In this document: positions 56,195 through 64,000 of the stretch, in pieces
Position numbering within the stretch: position 1 is the stretch's first letter
How the letters are laid out: each line of letters starts with the position of its first letter
Origin: Comamonadaceae bacterium
GTDB taxonomy: Bacteria; Pseudomonadota; Gammaproteobacteria; Burkholderiales; Burkholderiaceae_C
Direction: 5' to 3'
NCBI GenBank assembly: GCA_947447975.1
Contig: CANFLU010000006.1
Location: 1-64,000 of the forward strand
DNA: 64,000 bases
The notes under the pieces: generated by a model
Seen by the model: only the letters and a program-made list of their open reading frames with translations
Database searches by the model: none
What the model was told of the DNA's origin: nothing
Made by a program: the position numbers and the translations under genes

Positions 56195-58417
56195 ATGGAC
56201 CCAACGACGAATTTTTTGACCGCTCCGACCCCGTCTACGAGGGGAAATGATGGTTTAGCCGGCTCTGGCACGGGTGACATCAGCCCTTCAGGGGCCCAAT
56301 TTGCGGGGGTGCTCAATGGGCAAATGCTCAAGCTCGAACGGCAAGCCCTTGCCCCATCGGCCAGCGAATCCGTCGATTTGCAGGTCTTGCGCCTTGGCAA
56401 TAAGCTCAATGTCATCACGACCGACGCCCCCTTGCCCGACCTAGCCAGCTTGGCTGATTTCGCGCGGGCCCAGGGTTTGGGCGAATCGGCGGTACAAGCG
56501 CTTTTTGGCGTAAGCGGCATGGGCAGCCCAGCGCTCAAGGGGCTTGCGTCCCCGGAACTCGCCGATACCGGAAGTCCCCAAGCCGCCATGGCGCTGGCCC
56601 AGGCCAGTTCCAAAGACCTGTTACAAATAGGCGCTTCGCCAGAGGCCATTGGGGCGATCGCCGGTCAAAACTGGTTGAACTTGCGCGCGCAAAATGCTGC
56701 AGCGGCGGCCATTAGCATCAGCGCTGAATCGCTCGCGAGGCAGGCTGCGGATTTGCAATCCGCCGCCACGGCCGCCAGCGCGCCGCAACTGGCTGTGACA
56801 GCCGTGTCTGCTACCGGTTTGGACGCCTTGCAAGCCTCGACCGTGCCGCCGGTGGACGCGCCCCTTGCGATAAATCCCTTGCTAGAGGCGCAAGCGGCCC
56901 CCATCGCTCCGCTGGCCACATCCTCTGCGCTGAGCGCCTTGCTGGCGGGACAAAGGGCTGACCCCGCCAGCGCCAAAACGGCCGCCGAACGCGGGCCGCT
57001 AGCCGTCCGACCCCATCTACAGGCAGACCAGGATGCGGCAGCCGTACTGGCCGCTGCGGTGCAGGCAGGCCTAGGCTTGGTGCCCCTGCAGCAGACCGCG
57101 GACTTGGATGCTTCACGCGTGACGGTGACCAGCCTGTCCATTGAAAAGCCCACGAGCGCGGGAGAAGTCGACGTGGTCGAAACTGGTGCCCTGGCCCTGG
57201 CAGCGGCTAAAGCACTGATCCCAACCAACGCGCCGCTGCGCACCAGCGGCGTCGAAGCCGAACTGCGGCTGCCCGAACAAACCGCAGGCGACCTGCAAAT
57301 CCGCTTGGTGCCGCCAGACCAGGCCATTACCCAGCGCCTGGCACAGATGGCGGGCAAATCCAAGTCCATCAACTGGTCTGCGCTGCTAGCAGGCCAAAAA
57401 GTGTCCGACACACTTGCGGGCCTGGCGCAAAGCCCCTCGCCCGCACTCGATGACGCACAAGCCAAACTGGTCGCGCAAATGCAAGCCAATGGCCAACTAC
57501 CGGCCTCCGATGACCCAGCCCGCAATGCCCTGCTGGCCAAATTGCAAGTCCAGGCCGCAAGCGGCGGCACAAGCCCTGCCGGCTTGGGCTTGGCCCCGGG
57601 CACCCAAGCGCCGAATCTGGCACCCAATACACAGCCGCTTACCGGTGCAGCCCTTGCCGCTAGCCAAAACGCAGCGCAAGCGACTGTCACAGGAAACGAA
57701 AAGTTACTGGCAAGCCAAAGCGCCCTAGCCGTGCAAGCGGCCGGTAGTGCGCCGACACTAACGCCAGCACGCACCAGCAGCCTGTGGGAAAGCGTGCGCA
57801 TAGAGGTGCCCTCCGGGCTGCTCTTGGAGGCCCTGGAAGAACATCAGGCACAAGAATCGGATGCCGAGCCCACCTTGCCTGGCGGCGCCGGCGCCGAGAG
57901 CCGCCCTAGCGTTAACCTCGCCCCAAGCCAAGGCGCCGAAAAAGCGCAAGCGGCCACACCGCAAGCCCTGGCCGAGCAGCGCGCTGCCCAGTACCAACAG
58001 GTGGCCGACCAACTGGGCGAGGCCATGGCCCGGCGCCTGATGGCCCAAATCGAGCGTGGTCAATGGAAGATGCAATTGCGCATGCAACCGGCTGCCCTGG
58101 GTCGCATCGACGTCGAGTTGGATATGCACGCAAAAGGCCTGGATGCCACGTTTACTTCGGATAACGCGGTCACCCGCGAATTGATGGCCCAAGGCTCTGC
58201 GCGTTTGCGCGACACACTGACACAAACTGGCACAACAGTTGCTTCAGTGGTAGTGAATGGGGATTCAGGCCGTCAATCCGGCGGAAATTCGACACCCGGA
58301 CAAAAATTCAAGAGCGGGCAAAACGCCGATAACAAGAAAGCCGCTGCCCAAGCGCAAGTCCAGACGGCCGCTCCGGCGCCGGCTGCGCAGGGCGATGGTC
58401 TGAATCTATTGGCGTAA
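56195..58417 (+). CDS. fliK: Flagellar hook-length control protein FliK
   Basis: A 740-residue protein, long for FliK. Most is Ala/Gln/Pro-rich low complexity that serves as the ruler. The C-terminal hook domain has GQWKMQLRMQPAALGRIDVELD and DNAVTRELMAQGSARLRDTL. It measures the hook and switches FlhB specificity. I chose MDPTTNFLTAP at 56195; starts at 56183 or 56150 are also possible. Confidence 0.88.
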   Translation: MDPTTNFLTAPTPSTRGNDGLAGSGTGDISPSGAQFAGVLNGQMLKLERQALAPSASESVDLQVLRLGNKLNVITTDAPLPDLASLADFARAQGLGESAVQALFGVSGMGSPALKGLASPELADTGSPQAAMALAQASSKDLLQIGASPEAIGAIAGQNWLNLRAQNAAAAAISISAESLARQAADLQSAATAASAPQLAVTAVSATGLDALQASTVPPVDAPLAINPLLEAQAAPIAPLATSSALSALLAGQRADPASAKTAAERGPLAVRPHLQADQDAAAVLAAAVQAGLGLVPLQQTADLDASRVTVTSLSIEKPTSAGEVDVVETGALALAAAKALIPTNAPLRTSGVEAELRLPEQTAGDLQIRLVPPDQAITQRLAQMAGKSKSINWSALLAGQKVSDTLAGLAQSPSPALDDAQAKLVAQMQANGQLPASDDPARNALLAKLQVQAASGGTSPAGLGLAPGTQAPNLAPNTQPLTGAALAASQNAAQATVTGNEKLLASQSALAVQAAGSAPTLTPARTSSLWESVRIEVPSGLLLEALEEHQAQESDAEPTLPGGAGAESRPSVNLAPSQGAEKAQAATPQALAEQRAAQYQQVADQLGEAMARRLMAQIERGQWKMQLRMQPAALGRIDVELDMHAKGLDATFTSDNAVTRELMAQGSARLRDTLTQTGTTVASVVVNGDSGRQSGGNSTPGQKFKSGQNADNKKAAAQAQVQTAAPAPAAQGDGLNLLA

Positions 58418-58468
58418 GGCCGGCCCGAAAACGATTGCAATTGAAGAACCCAGATTGAGAGGTAACTT

Positions 58469-59185
58469 ATGGCAGACGCAGCACCAGCAGCAGAACCGGA
58501 AGCGGAAGGCGAAGCCAAGCCGAAGAAGCCAATCGCACTGATTATTGGCGTAGTGGTAGGCATCATTGTGCTCATCGCCGGTACGGTGGTAGGCACGCTC
58601 TTGCTCGCCAAGCAAACCGGATTTTTTGCGCCTCCTCCTAACCCCGAGGCCATGCTGGAAGGCGAAGGCGGCGATGGCCATGGTGAAAAAGCGGCCGACG
58701 GCCACGGTGCACCAGCGGCCGACGGCCACGGCGAGAAAAAAGCCGACGCCCATGGCGCGCCTGCTGACGCCCACGGGGGTGGTGGTGGTCATGGTGACAA
58801 AAAAGGCGACGCCAAAGATGCCGGCGGCCCGCCCAAGTTGAATAAAAAATCACCGGACAGCCCGCGCTTTGAATACACCTATTTCCAATTGGAACGCGAA
58901 TTTTTGGTCAACCTCAGCGGATCGAAAAAAGTGATGTCGGTGCAAATCGCCTTGATGACCCGTTACGACGAGCGCGTGATCGAAAATGTGAAGAAGCATG
59001 AGTTTGCACTGCGCTCGGCCATCATGGACGCCATGCGTATGACGACCGAGGCAGACCTGGCCAAGCCCGACTTCCGCAAGGACTTGGCCAAGAAGGTCGC
59101 CGACGTGATGAATACATTGCTGGAAAAATATGAGGACTTCGGCGGCGTCGAAGAAATCAATTTCACCAACTTTATCGTCCAGTAA
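58469..59185 (+). CDS. fliL: Flagellar basal body-associated protein FliL with His-rich linker
   Basis: A 238-residue protein with one helix (PIALIIGVVVGIIVLIAGTVVGTLLL). An unusual linker of about residues 65-120 has six His in DGHG/DAHG units. The FliL domain (YTYFQLEREFLVNLSG ... INFTNFIVQ) follows. FliL stabilises the stator around the rotor. The linker is longer than usual. Confidence 0.92.
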   Translation: MADAAPAAEPEAEGEAKPKKPIALIIGVVVGIIVLIAGTVVGTLLLAKQTGFFAPPPNPEAMLEGEGGDGHGEKAADGHGAPAADGHGEKKADAHGAPADAHGGGGGHGDKKGDAKDAGGPPKLNKKSPDSPRFEYTYFQLEREFLVNLSGSKKVMSVQIALMTRYDERVIENVKKHEFALRSAIMDAMRMTTEADLAKPDFRKDLAKKVADVMNTLLEKYEDFGGVEEINFTNFIVQ

Positions 59186-59217
59186 ATACCGACCCCACCG
59201 ATAACGCGCTTTGCACT

Positions 59218-60210
59218 ATGGCCGATAACCTGCTTTCCGCTGATGAACTCTCGGCCTTGGCCGAAGGGGTGAATGACGGCTCGATCGCGGTAGATACCGG
59301 CTTTAATACGGCGGCCCGCGTGAAAAAGCACGACCTGGCCAGCGAAGATAGCAGCCTGGGCGTCAATGTTGGCTCGATTGACATGATTAATGAGCGTTTT
59401 ATTCGCTTGTTCCGTCCTCAATTGATGGATGTATTGCGCACTAGCCCCCGCATCAACCCCACCAAAGTACAGATCGTCAAGTTCGGCGACTATGTGAAGG
59501 AATTGCGCGCTCCCTTGTCGGTCAATGTCATCCGCATGAACCCGCTGCGCGGCTTCACGCTCATGGTGATGGATCCCACCATTGTGTTTAGCTCTTTAGA
59601 CAGTTTTTTTGGTGGCTTTGGCAAAGGCACTTTAGGGCAACTTTCACCCGGACGCCTATTCACTCCGATGGAAACGCGCATCATCAATATGATTTTGGAC
59701 GTGACCTTTCGCAACCTCAAAGAAGCCTGGAGTCCACTGATGCCAGTGGACTTCGAGTTTGTCAGCTCCGAGATCAACCCGCAATTTGCGCAGATCGCCG
59801 ACGAAAACGATTTGGTGATTTTGAGCCGTTTTGAGACGGAGACCGCAACCCAGAACGTGGGCTTTTTTGACATCGTTCATCCCTACACCTCGCTCAAACC
59901 GGTACGTGAACTCTTGCGCAGCCGGGTGCAGTCGGGCGACGGTAACGAGGACTCTGACCGCCAATGGCGTGGCGAACTGGAAGACGCCGTGGGCGGCTCC
60001 TGCATGGAAGCGCGCGTGGTGCTGGGCTATATCAACTCCACCCTGCGCGTGGTCGAGTCCATGCAAGCGGGCGATATTTTGTATTTCAAGAAGCCCGAGT
60101 TTGCGGTACTTGAAGCCAATGAAATTCCGGCCTTTGAGGTGCATGTGGGCACGCTGGGCGCCCAGGTGGCCGTTCAGGTTGAACGTGCCGTTGTCCCAGG
60201 CAAATCCTAA
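59218..60210 (+). CDS. fliM: Flagellar switch protein FliM
   Basis: A 330-residue C-ring protein. The N-terminal CheY-binding peptide is present in the form LLSADELSALAEGV. The middle CheC-like domain (GGFGKGTLGQLSPGRLFTPMETRI) and the C-terminal SpoA domain follow. It sets rotation direction. It is 33 bp after fliL. Confidence 0.94.
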   Translation: MADNLLSADELSALAEGVNDGSIAVDTGFNTAARVKKHDLASEDSSLGVNVGSIDMINERFIRLFRPQLMDVLRTSPRINPTKVQIVKFGDYVKELRAPLSVNVIRMNPLRGFTLMVMDPTIVFSSLDSFFGGFGKGTLGQLSPGRLFTPMETRIINMILDVTFRNLKEAWSPLMPVDFEFVSSEINPQFAQIADENDLVILSRFETETATQNVGFFDIVHPYTSLKPVRELLRSRVQSGDGNEDSDRQWRGELEDAVGGSCMEARVVLGYINSTLRVVESMQAGDILYFKKPEFAVLEANEIPAFEVHVGTLGAQVAVQVERAVVPGKS

Positions 60211-60228
60211 CGATTGAGGAAACATCCT

Positions 60229-60537
60229 ATGACCGAAGCACTGACCGACGAAAGCGCCGCCAGCCACGACGCAGAAAACCAGATCAACCCCGAAGTTCTG
60301 CAAAATATCAGCGTCACGCTGAGCATTGAAGTGGGCCGCGCGATGATCAAAATCAAAGACCTGATGCGCTTGACACAAGGCAGCGTGGTCGAACTCGATC
60401 GCATTGCCGGCGAGCCGTTGGATCTCCTCATTAACAACACCGTAGTCGCACAAGGCGAAGTGGTGCTGGTCAACGAACGCTATGGCATACGCCTGACGCG
60501 CGTGGTACCGGCATCCGAGCGGATGAAGAATCTGTAG
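60229..60537 (+). CDS. fliN: Flagellar switch protein FliN
   Basis: A 102-residue protein from ATG 60229, with GAGGAAA upstream. The SpoA/surface-presentation domain has ISVTLSIEVGRAMIKIKDLMRLTQGSVVELDR and the final VNERYGIRLTRVV. It forms the base of the C ring with FliM. Confidence 0.93.
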   Translation: MTEALTDESAASHDAENQINPEVLQNISVTLSIEVGRAMIKIKDLMRLTQGSVVELDRIAGEPLDLLINNTVVAQGEVVLVNERYGIRLTRVVPASERMKNL

Positions 60538-60544
60538 GCGTAGC

Positions 60545-60847
60545 ATGGGCACGGCCGGCGCGAGCGGAGTCGATTGGCTACGGGTCAGCGGCAGCTTTGT
60601 ATTGGTATTGCTGCTCTTGGGCGGCATGCTGTGGCTATTGCGTCGCATGAAAGACATGCAGGTGCGCCATAAGGGCCCGGCCTTACTGGAACTGCGCGAA
60701 ACCATTCATGTCGGACCCCGCCAAAAAGTCGCACTGCTGCGCGTCGGCGACAAACACGTACTCGTGGGTATCGGCCCGCAACAACTAGTGGCCTTGGGTG
60801 AAGTTGAACCCTTTGGCAGCACGCAAGGAACGCTCAGTGAAAGCTAA
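60545..60847 (+). CDS. fliO: Flagellar biosynthesis protein FliO
   Basis: A 100-residue protein with one helix (VSGSFVLVLLLLGGMLWLLRRM) and a small cytoplasmic domain (LRETIHVGPRQKVALLRVGDKHVLVGIGPQQL). It helps assemble FliP. It overlaps fliP by 11 bp. Confidence 0.87.
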   Translation: MGTAGASGVDWLRVSGSFVLVLLLLGGMLWLLRRMKDMQVRHKGPALLELRETIHVGPRQKVALLRVGDKHVLVGIGPQQLVALGEVEPFGSTQGTLSES

Positions 60848-61580
60848 ATACGGCGCCAGCCTTCTGCTGCTGCTCTTGCTGGCAGTGCCTGCCTATTCTT
60901 GGGCGCAAGGCATCCCCATGGTCAACGTGACCGGCACCGGCAAAGACACGCAGTACAGCTTGTCCTTGCAATTGCTGGCACTGATGACGGTGCTGACGCT
61001 GCTGCCCTCGCTGCTGCTGATGATGACCTCGTTTGTGCGCATCATCATCGTCATGTCTATTTTGCGCCAGGCCCTGGGAACCGGCCAGACGCCGCCCAAT
61101 AACGTGCTCGTAGGCATATCCCTGTTTCTCACCTTATTCATCATGGCACCGACGTTGGAGGCGGTTTACCAGAACGCCGCTGTGCCCTATATGGAGCAGG
61201 GTATGAAATTCGACAAAGCGCTGGCCGCCGCCGAAGCGCCTATGCGCAGCTTTATGACCAAGCAAACGCGCGAAGACGATATTGGCATGTTCATGCAAAT
61301 GGCCCGCAACAAGGATGTGGCCAGTGCCGATGCCGTGCCCTTCACGACGCTGGTACCCGCCTTTATTACCTCCGAGCTGAAAAGCGCTTTCACCATCGGT
61401 TTCTTGATTTACATCCCCTTTGTGGTGATCGACTTGATTGTGGCCAGCGTACTGATGTCCATGGGTATGGCGATGTTGTCCCCCATGATGATTTCTATGC
61501 CCTTCAAATTGATGTTGTTTGTGCTGGTAGATGGTTGGAGCCTGATCATGGGTTCGCTGGCTGCCAGCTTTGTGACCTAA
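60837..61580 (+). CDS. fliP: Flagellar export gate protein FliP
   Basis: A 247-residue protein from GTG 60837 with AAGGAAC upstream. A cleavable signal (LLLLLLLAVPAYSWAQG) is followed by SLQLLALMTVLTLLPSLLLMMTSF and the conserved gate helices. It forms the export gate core with FliQ and FliR. Confidence 0.94.
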   Translation: MKAKYGASLLLLLLLAVPAYSWAQGIPMVNVTGTGKDTQYSLSLQLLALMTVLTLLPSLLLMMTSFVRIIIVMSILRQALGTGQTPPNNVLVGISLFLTLFIMAPTLEAVYQNAAVPYMEQGMKFDKALAAAEAPMRSFMTKQTREDDIGMFMQMARNKDVASADAVPFTTLVPAFITSELKSAFTIGFLIYIPFVVIDLIVASVLMSMGMAMLSPMMISMPFKLMLFVLVDGWSLIMGSLAASFVT

Positions 61581-61600
61581 ATTGCAACTGGAGAAAAAAC

Positions 61601-61870
61601 ATGGATATCGCAGCCGTTGTAGATTTAGGCCACGAGGCACTTTGGATGGTAGTGCTTATTTCTGCACCCCTGTTAGGCGTCTCGCTCGCCGTAGGCTTGG
61701 TCATTGGCATCATCCAGGCGGCGACGTCGATTAATGAGCAGACACTGAGCTTCATACCTAAGCTGGCGGCCCTGGCCATCACGCTGGCGCTGGTCGGCAG
61801 TTGGCAACTTGCCACCTTGGTGGACTACACACGCAGCCTGTTTCAACGTATTCCCACGCTGTTCGCCTGA
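61601..61870 (+). CDS. fliQ: Flagellar export gate protein FliQ
   Basis: An 89-residue, two-helix protein from ATG 61601, with GGAG upstream. Landmarks are ALWMVVLISAPLLGVSLAVG and QAATSINEQTLSFIPKLAAL. Part of the FliPQR gate. Confidence 0.94.
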   Translation: MDIAAVVDLGHEALWMVVLISAPLLGVSLAVGLVIGIIQAATSINEQTLSFIPKLAALAITLALVGSWQLATLVDYTRSLFQRIPTLFA

Positions 61871-61897
61871 GCGCTGCACCAGGGGACCTTGCGCACC

Positions 61898-62674
61898 ATG
61901 AACCTGCTGGCCGCCGACATCATTGAAAGGTTTTATACCTTTTTATGGCCTATGCTGCGCATTTCTGCGCTGCTGTTGTCGGCGCCGATTTTTTCTCTGC
62001 GCGCATTGAACACCCGTATGCGCGTGCTGCTGGGTGTGGCACTGACCTGGATGGTCTACCCGCTGTTTGACTGGCCAACCATCGACCCGGTCTCACCTGC
62101 AGGGCTGGTGGAGGTTTTTAACCAAGTTTCCATCGGCCTGGTTATGGGCTTGTCACTACAAGTGATTACCGCCGCTATTTTGTTGGCAGGACAGTCCATC
62201 TCTACCGCCGTGGGCTTGTCCATGGCCATGTTGATGGACCCCAACTTGGGTAATGTACCGGTGATCGCGCAGTTCGTACTGATTCTGTCCACACTGATTT
62301 TTGTCGGTCTGGGCGGACACACCATGCTGCTGGCATTGGTCGTGGATAGCTTTAGCAGCTTACCCATTGGTAAAGGACTGCTCACTGCCACCGCCTGGGC
62401 GCATTTTGTGAAATGGAGCTCCATGATATTTTTGGGTGCAGTGCTGATGGCCTTGCCCATCATGGTGACCATGTTGTTTATCAACATCGGCCTGGGCGTG
62501 GCCACGCGCGCGGCGCCCAGCCTGAACCTTTTCTCCCTCGGCCTACCTGTGATGATCGTGGCTGGCTTTGCCGTCATGATGGTCGCGCTGCCTAGCATGG
62601 GCGCACGCATTGAGTGGCTCTGGCTGCAGGGCTTTATGGAAATACGGGGCCAGATCAGCCCTGCCGGAGGCTAA
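61898..62674 (+). CDS. fliR: Flagellar export gate protein FliR
   Basis: A 258-residue membrane protein from ATG 61898. The end of the first helices (FLWPMLRISALLLSAPIF) and the conserved ASTxLN-type region are present in the form TRAAPSLNLFSLGLPVMI. It completes the FliPQR gate. It ends 3 bp before flhB. Confidence 0.93.
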   Translation: MNLLAADIIERFYTFLWPMLRISALLLSAPIFSLRALNTRMRVLLGVALTWMVYPLFDWPTIDPVSPAGLVEVFNQVSIGLVMGLSLQVITAAILLAGQSISTAVGLSMAMLMDPNLGNVPVIAQFVLILSTLIFVGLGGHTMLLALVVDSFSSLPIGKGLLTATAWAHFVKWSSMIFLGAVLMALPIMVTMLFINIGLGVATRAAPSLNLFSLGLPVMIVAGFAVMMVALPSMGARIEWLWLQGFMEIRGQISPAGG

Positions 62675-62677
62675 GCC

Positions 62678-63838
62678 ATGGCAGATGACAGCGGCGATCG
62701 CACCGAAGACCCGACCGCGCGGCGCCTCAAGCGTGCGCGCGATGATGGCCAGGTCGCCCGCTCCGGCGAACTGCCGGCTGCAGCCGTCATGATTTGCAGC
62801 GTCTTCATGCTGCTGATGATGGGCGAAGTCTGGTTCAAGCAGCTCTCGGTATATTTCGGCGCTGGCTTTAGCTTTGACCGCAAATTACTCGAGTCACCGA
62901 TGCTGCTGCCCGCAGCCTTTGGCAGCCAGTTACTCCACGGCCTGCTCCTGGTTTTGCCACTGATGTTGGTCACCATGGTCGTAGCGATACTGGCCTCGGG
63001 CGCGACCGGTGGTTTCCTGTTTTCGCTCAAGGCCGTTCTGCCGGATTTTTCCAAACTCAATCCTATTTCGGGGATGAAGAAAATCGTCGGCGCGGATGCG
63101 GCTGTCCAGCTCATCAAATCGATTCTGAAAATGGTCTTGATTGGCACGGTGCTGGTCAATTTGCTCAGCCACCATTTCGCCGAACTGATGGCTCTAGGCG
63201 CCATGGCCATAGAGCCGGCCCTGGCCAAAGCCGGCAGCCTGATTTCCGAGTCGGTGATGTGGCTCACGCTGTGTCTGGTACTGATCGCGATGATCGATGT
63301 ACCGTACCAAAAATACAGCTTTATGAAGCGTATGCGCATGACCAAGCAGGAAATCAAAGACGAGCATAAAGATATGGAAGGCCGCCCCGAGGTGAAGGCG
63401 CAAATCCGCCGTCGACAGCGCGAAGTGGCCACTGCACGCATGATGCAAAAGGTCAAAGAGGCCGACGTCATCATCACCAACCCGGAACACTTTGCGGTCG
63501 CGCTGTCTTACGACCCGACCTCAGATGGTGCGCCGCTGCTGCTGGCCAAAGGTGTAGACCATACGGCGGCGCGCATACGCGAAGAAGCTAAAACGCACAG
63601 TATCGAAATCTTTGCTGCGCCCGAACTGGCGCGTGCGCTGTACTTCACCACCGAGTTGGACCAACCTATCCCCGAGGCCTTGTATTTTGCGGTAGCGCAG
63701 GTGATCGCTTATGTGTTCAGCCTGGCCCAGGTCAAGCCCGGCGTCGATCCCATGGCCCGTCCCTCCCCCAAACTGCCGCCCTCCATGCTATTTGACACCG
63801 ATGGCAAGCCTTTACACCCTGAGGCAGTACCCGCATGA
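62678..63838 (+). CDS. flhB: Flagellar export specificity switch protein FlhB
   Basis: A 386-residue protein with four helices and a cytoplasmic domain. The autocleavage motif NPTH is NPEH here (residues 268-271, followed by FAVAL). Asn, Pro and His, the residues most needed for cleavage, are kept. It switches export from hook to filament proteins with FliK. Its stop overlaps the next start by 4 bp (ATGA). Confidence 0.93.
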   Translation: MADDSGDRTEDPTARRLKRARDDGQVARSGELPAAAVMICSVFMLLMMGEVWFKQLSVYFGAGFSFDRKLLESPMLLPAAFGSQLLHGLLLVLPLMLVTMVVAILASGATGGFLFSLKAVLPDFSKLNPISGMKKIVGADAAVQLIKSILKMVLIGTVLVNLLSHHFAELMALGAMAIEPALAKAGSLISESVMWLTLCLVLIAMIDVPYQKYSFMKRMRMTKQEIKDEHKDMEGRPEVKAQIRRRQREVATARMMQKVKEADVIITNPEHFAVALSYDPTSDGAPLLLAKGVDHTAARIREEAKTHSIEIFAAPELARALYFTTELDQPIPEALYFAVAQVIAYVFSLAQVKPGVDPMARPSPKLPPSMLFDTDGKPLHPEAVPA

Positions 63839-64000
63839 CCGAACTTCAATTTCCTGGCGACGACAGTATCGCGGGCGTGCAGCCGCTGTTGTTCCGCGTT
63901 GCCGACCGCATGCGCCTAGAGGGCTATGTCTCTGCATTGGTGCAAGACAATATGAGCCTGTCTTTAGTCAGTGGCTTTGACGCCATATTGGACCACTACG
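63835..64000 (+). CDS. Unknown protein, partial at window end
   Basis: A frame starts at ATG 63835, overlapping the flhB stop by 4 bp, and continues past the window edge. The first 55 residues start MTELQFPGDDSIAGVQPLLF and contain no membrane helix or motif that I recognise. Coupling to flhB suggests a flagellar role. Only a part is seen, so no function is given. Confidence 0.6.
   Translation, partial: MTELQFPGDDSIAGVQPLLFRVADRMRLEGYVSALVQDNMSLSLVSGFDAILDHY

Overview
The window looks like a chromosomal segment of a GC-rich betaproteobacterium of the Comamonadaceae type (Rhodoferax/Polaromonas/Limnohabitans-like). The reasons are a Bug/TctC solute-binding protein, the gene order iscR-iscS-iscU-iscA-hscB-hscA-fdx, an intracellular PHB depolymerase, a short stand-alone RnfB, a ccoNOQP/ccoGH/ccoIS/fnr/hemN block and a FlhA-FlhF-FlhG-FliA flagellar block. 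This is inferred from gene content; no database search was possible.

Layout. 1-0.7 kb: what looks like the end of an IS21-like element sitting in a response regulator gene that has lost its N-terminal half. 0.8-6.5 kb: pirin with a coupled small membrane peptide, a TctC binding protein, an MFS transporter and an orphan molybdopterin oxidoreductase. 6.6-7.5 kb: a MntA/HepT toxin-antitoxin pair between a decayed tRNA copy and an intact tRNA-Val(CAC). 7.5-13.6 kb (minus strand): iron-sulfur assembly operon iscR to fdx followed by dnaQ, with an IscR-type operator in front of iscR. 13.6-16.7 kb: brnTA between two copies of the 3' end of uvrB, then uvrB. 16.8-20.4 kb: aromatic aminotransferase, PHB depolymerase with a basic histone-like tail, RnfB. 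20.4-29.3 kb: propionyl-CoA to succinyl-CoA pathway (probable epimerase, carboxylase subunits, MeaB, methylmalonyl-CoA mutase), interrupted by mazEF and with a divergent GntR regulator. 29.3-33.8 kb: esterase fragment, vapBC, EamA transporter, dusA, higBA, a TauE/UreH-like membrane protein. 33.8-44.4 kb: cbb3 oxidase structural and assembly genes, hemN, fnr and a universal stress protein, with three FNR boxes. 44.4-48.4 kb: HD-GYP response regulator, a frameshifted enoyl-CoA hydratase, lgt, a membrane coiled-coil protein and a Sel1-repeat protein. 48.4-64 kb: flagellar genes motA/motB, fliS, fliA, flhG, flhF, flhA on the minus strand and fliK-fliL-fliM-fliN-fliO-fliP-fliQ-fliR-flhB on the plus strand, diverging at 56.1 kb.

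How it fits together. FNR with its boxes should switch on high-affinity cbb3 respiration and oxygen-independent haem synthesis when oxygen falls. IscR should tune Fe-S cluster supply. The propionate genes form a complete route to succinyl-CoA.

The most unusual feature is five unrelated type II toxin-antitoxin modules (MntA/HepT, BrnTA, MazEF, VapBC, HigBA) within 27 kb, each placed in a joint between conserved genes. At least two are bracketed by duplicates of the 3' end of the neighbouring conserved gene (tRNA-Val and uvrB), which suggests a common mode of arrival at gene 3' ends.
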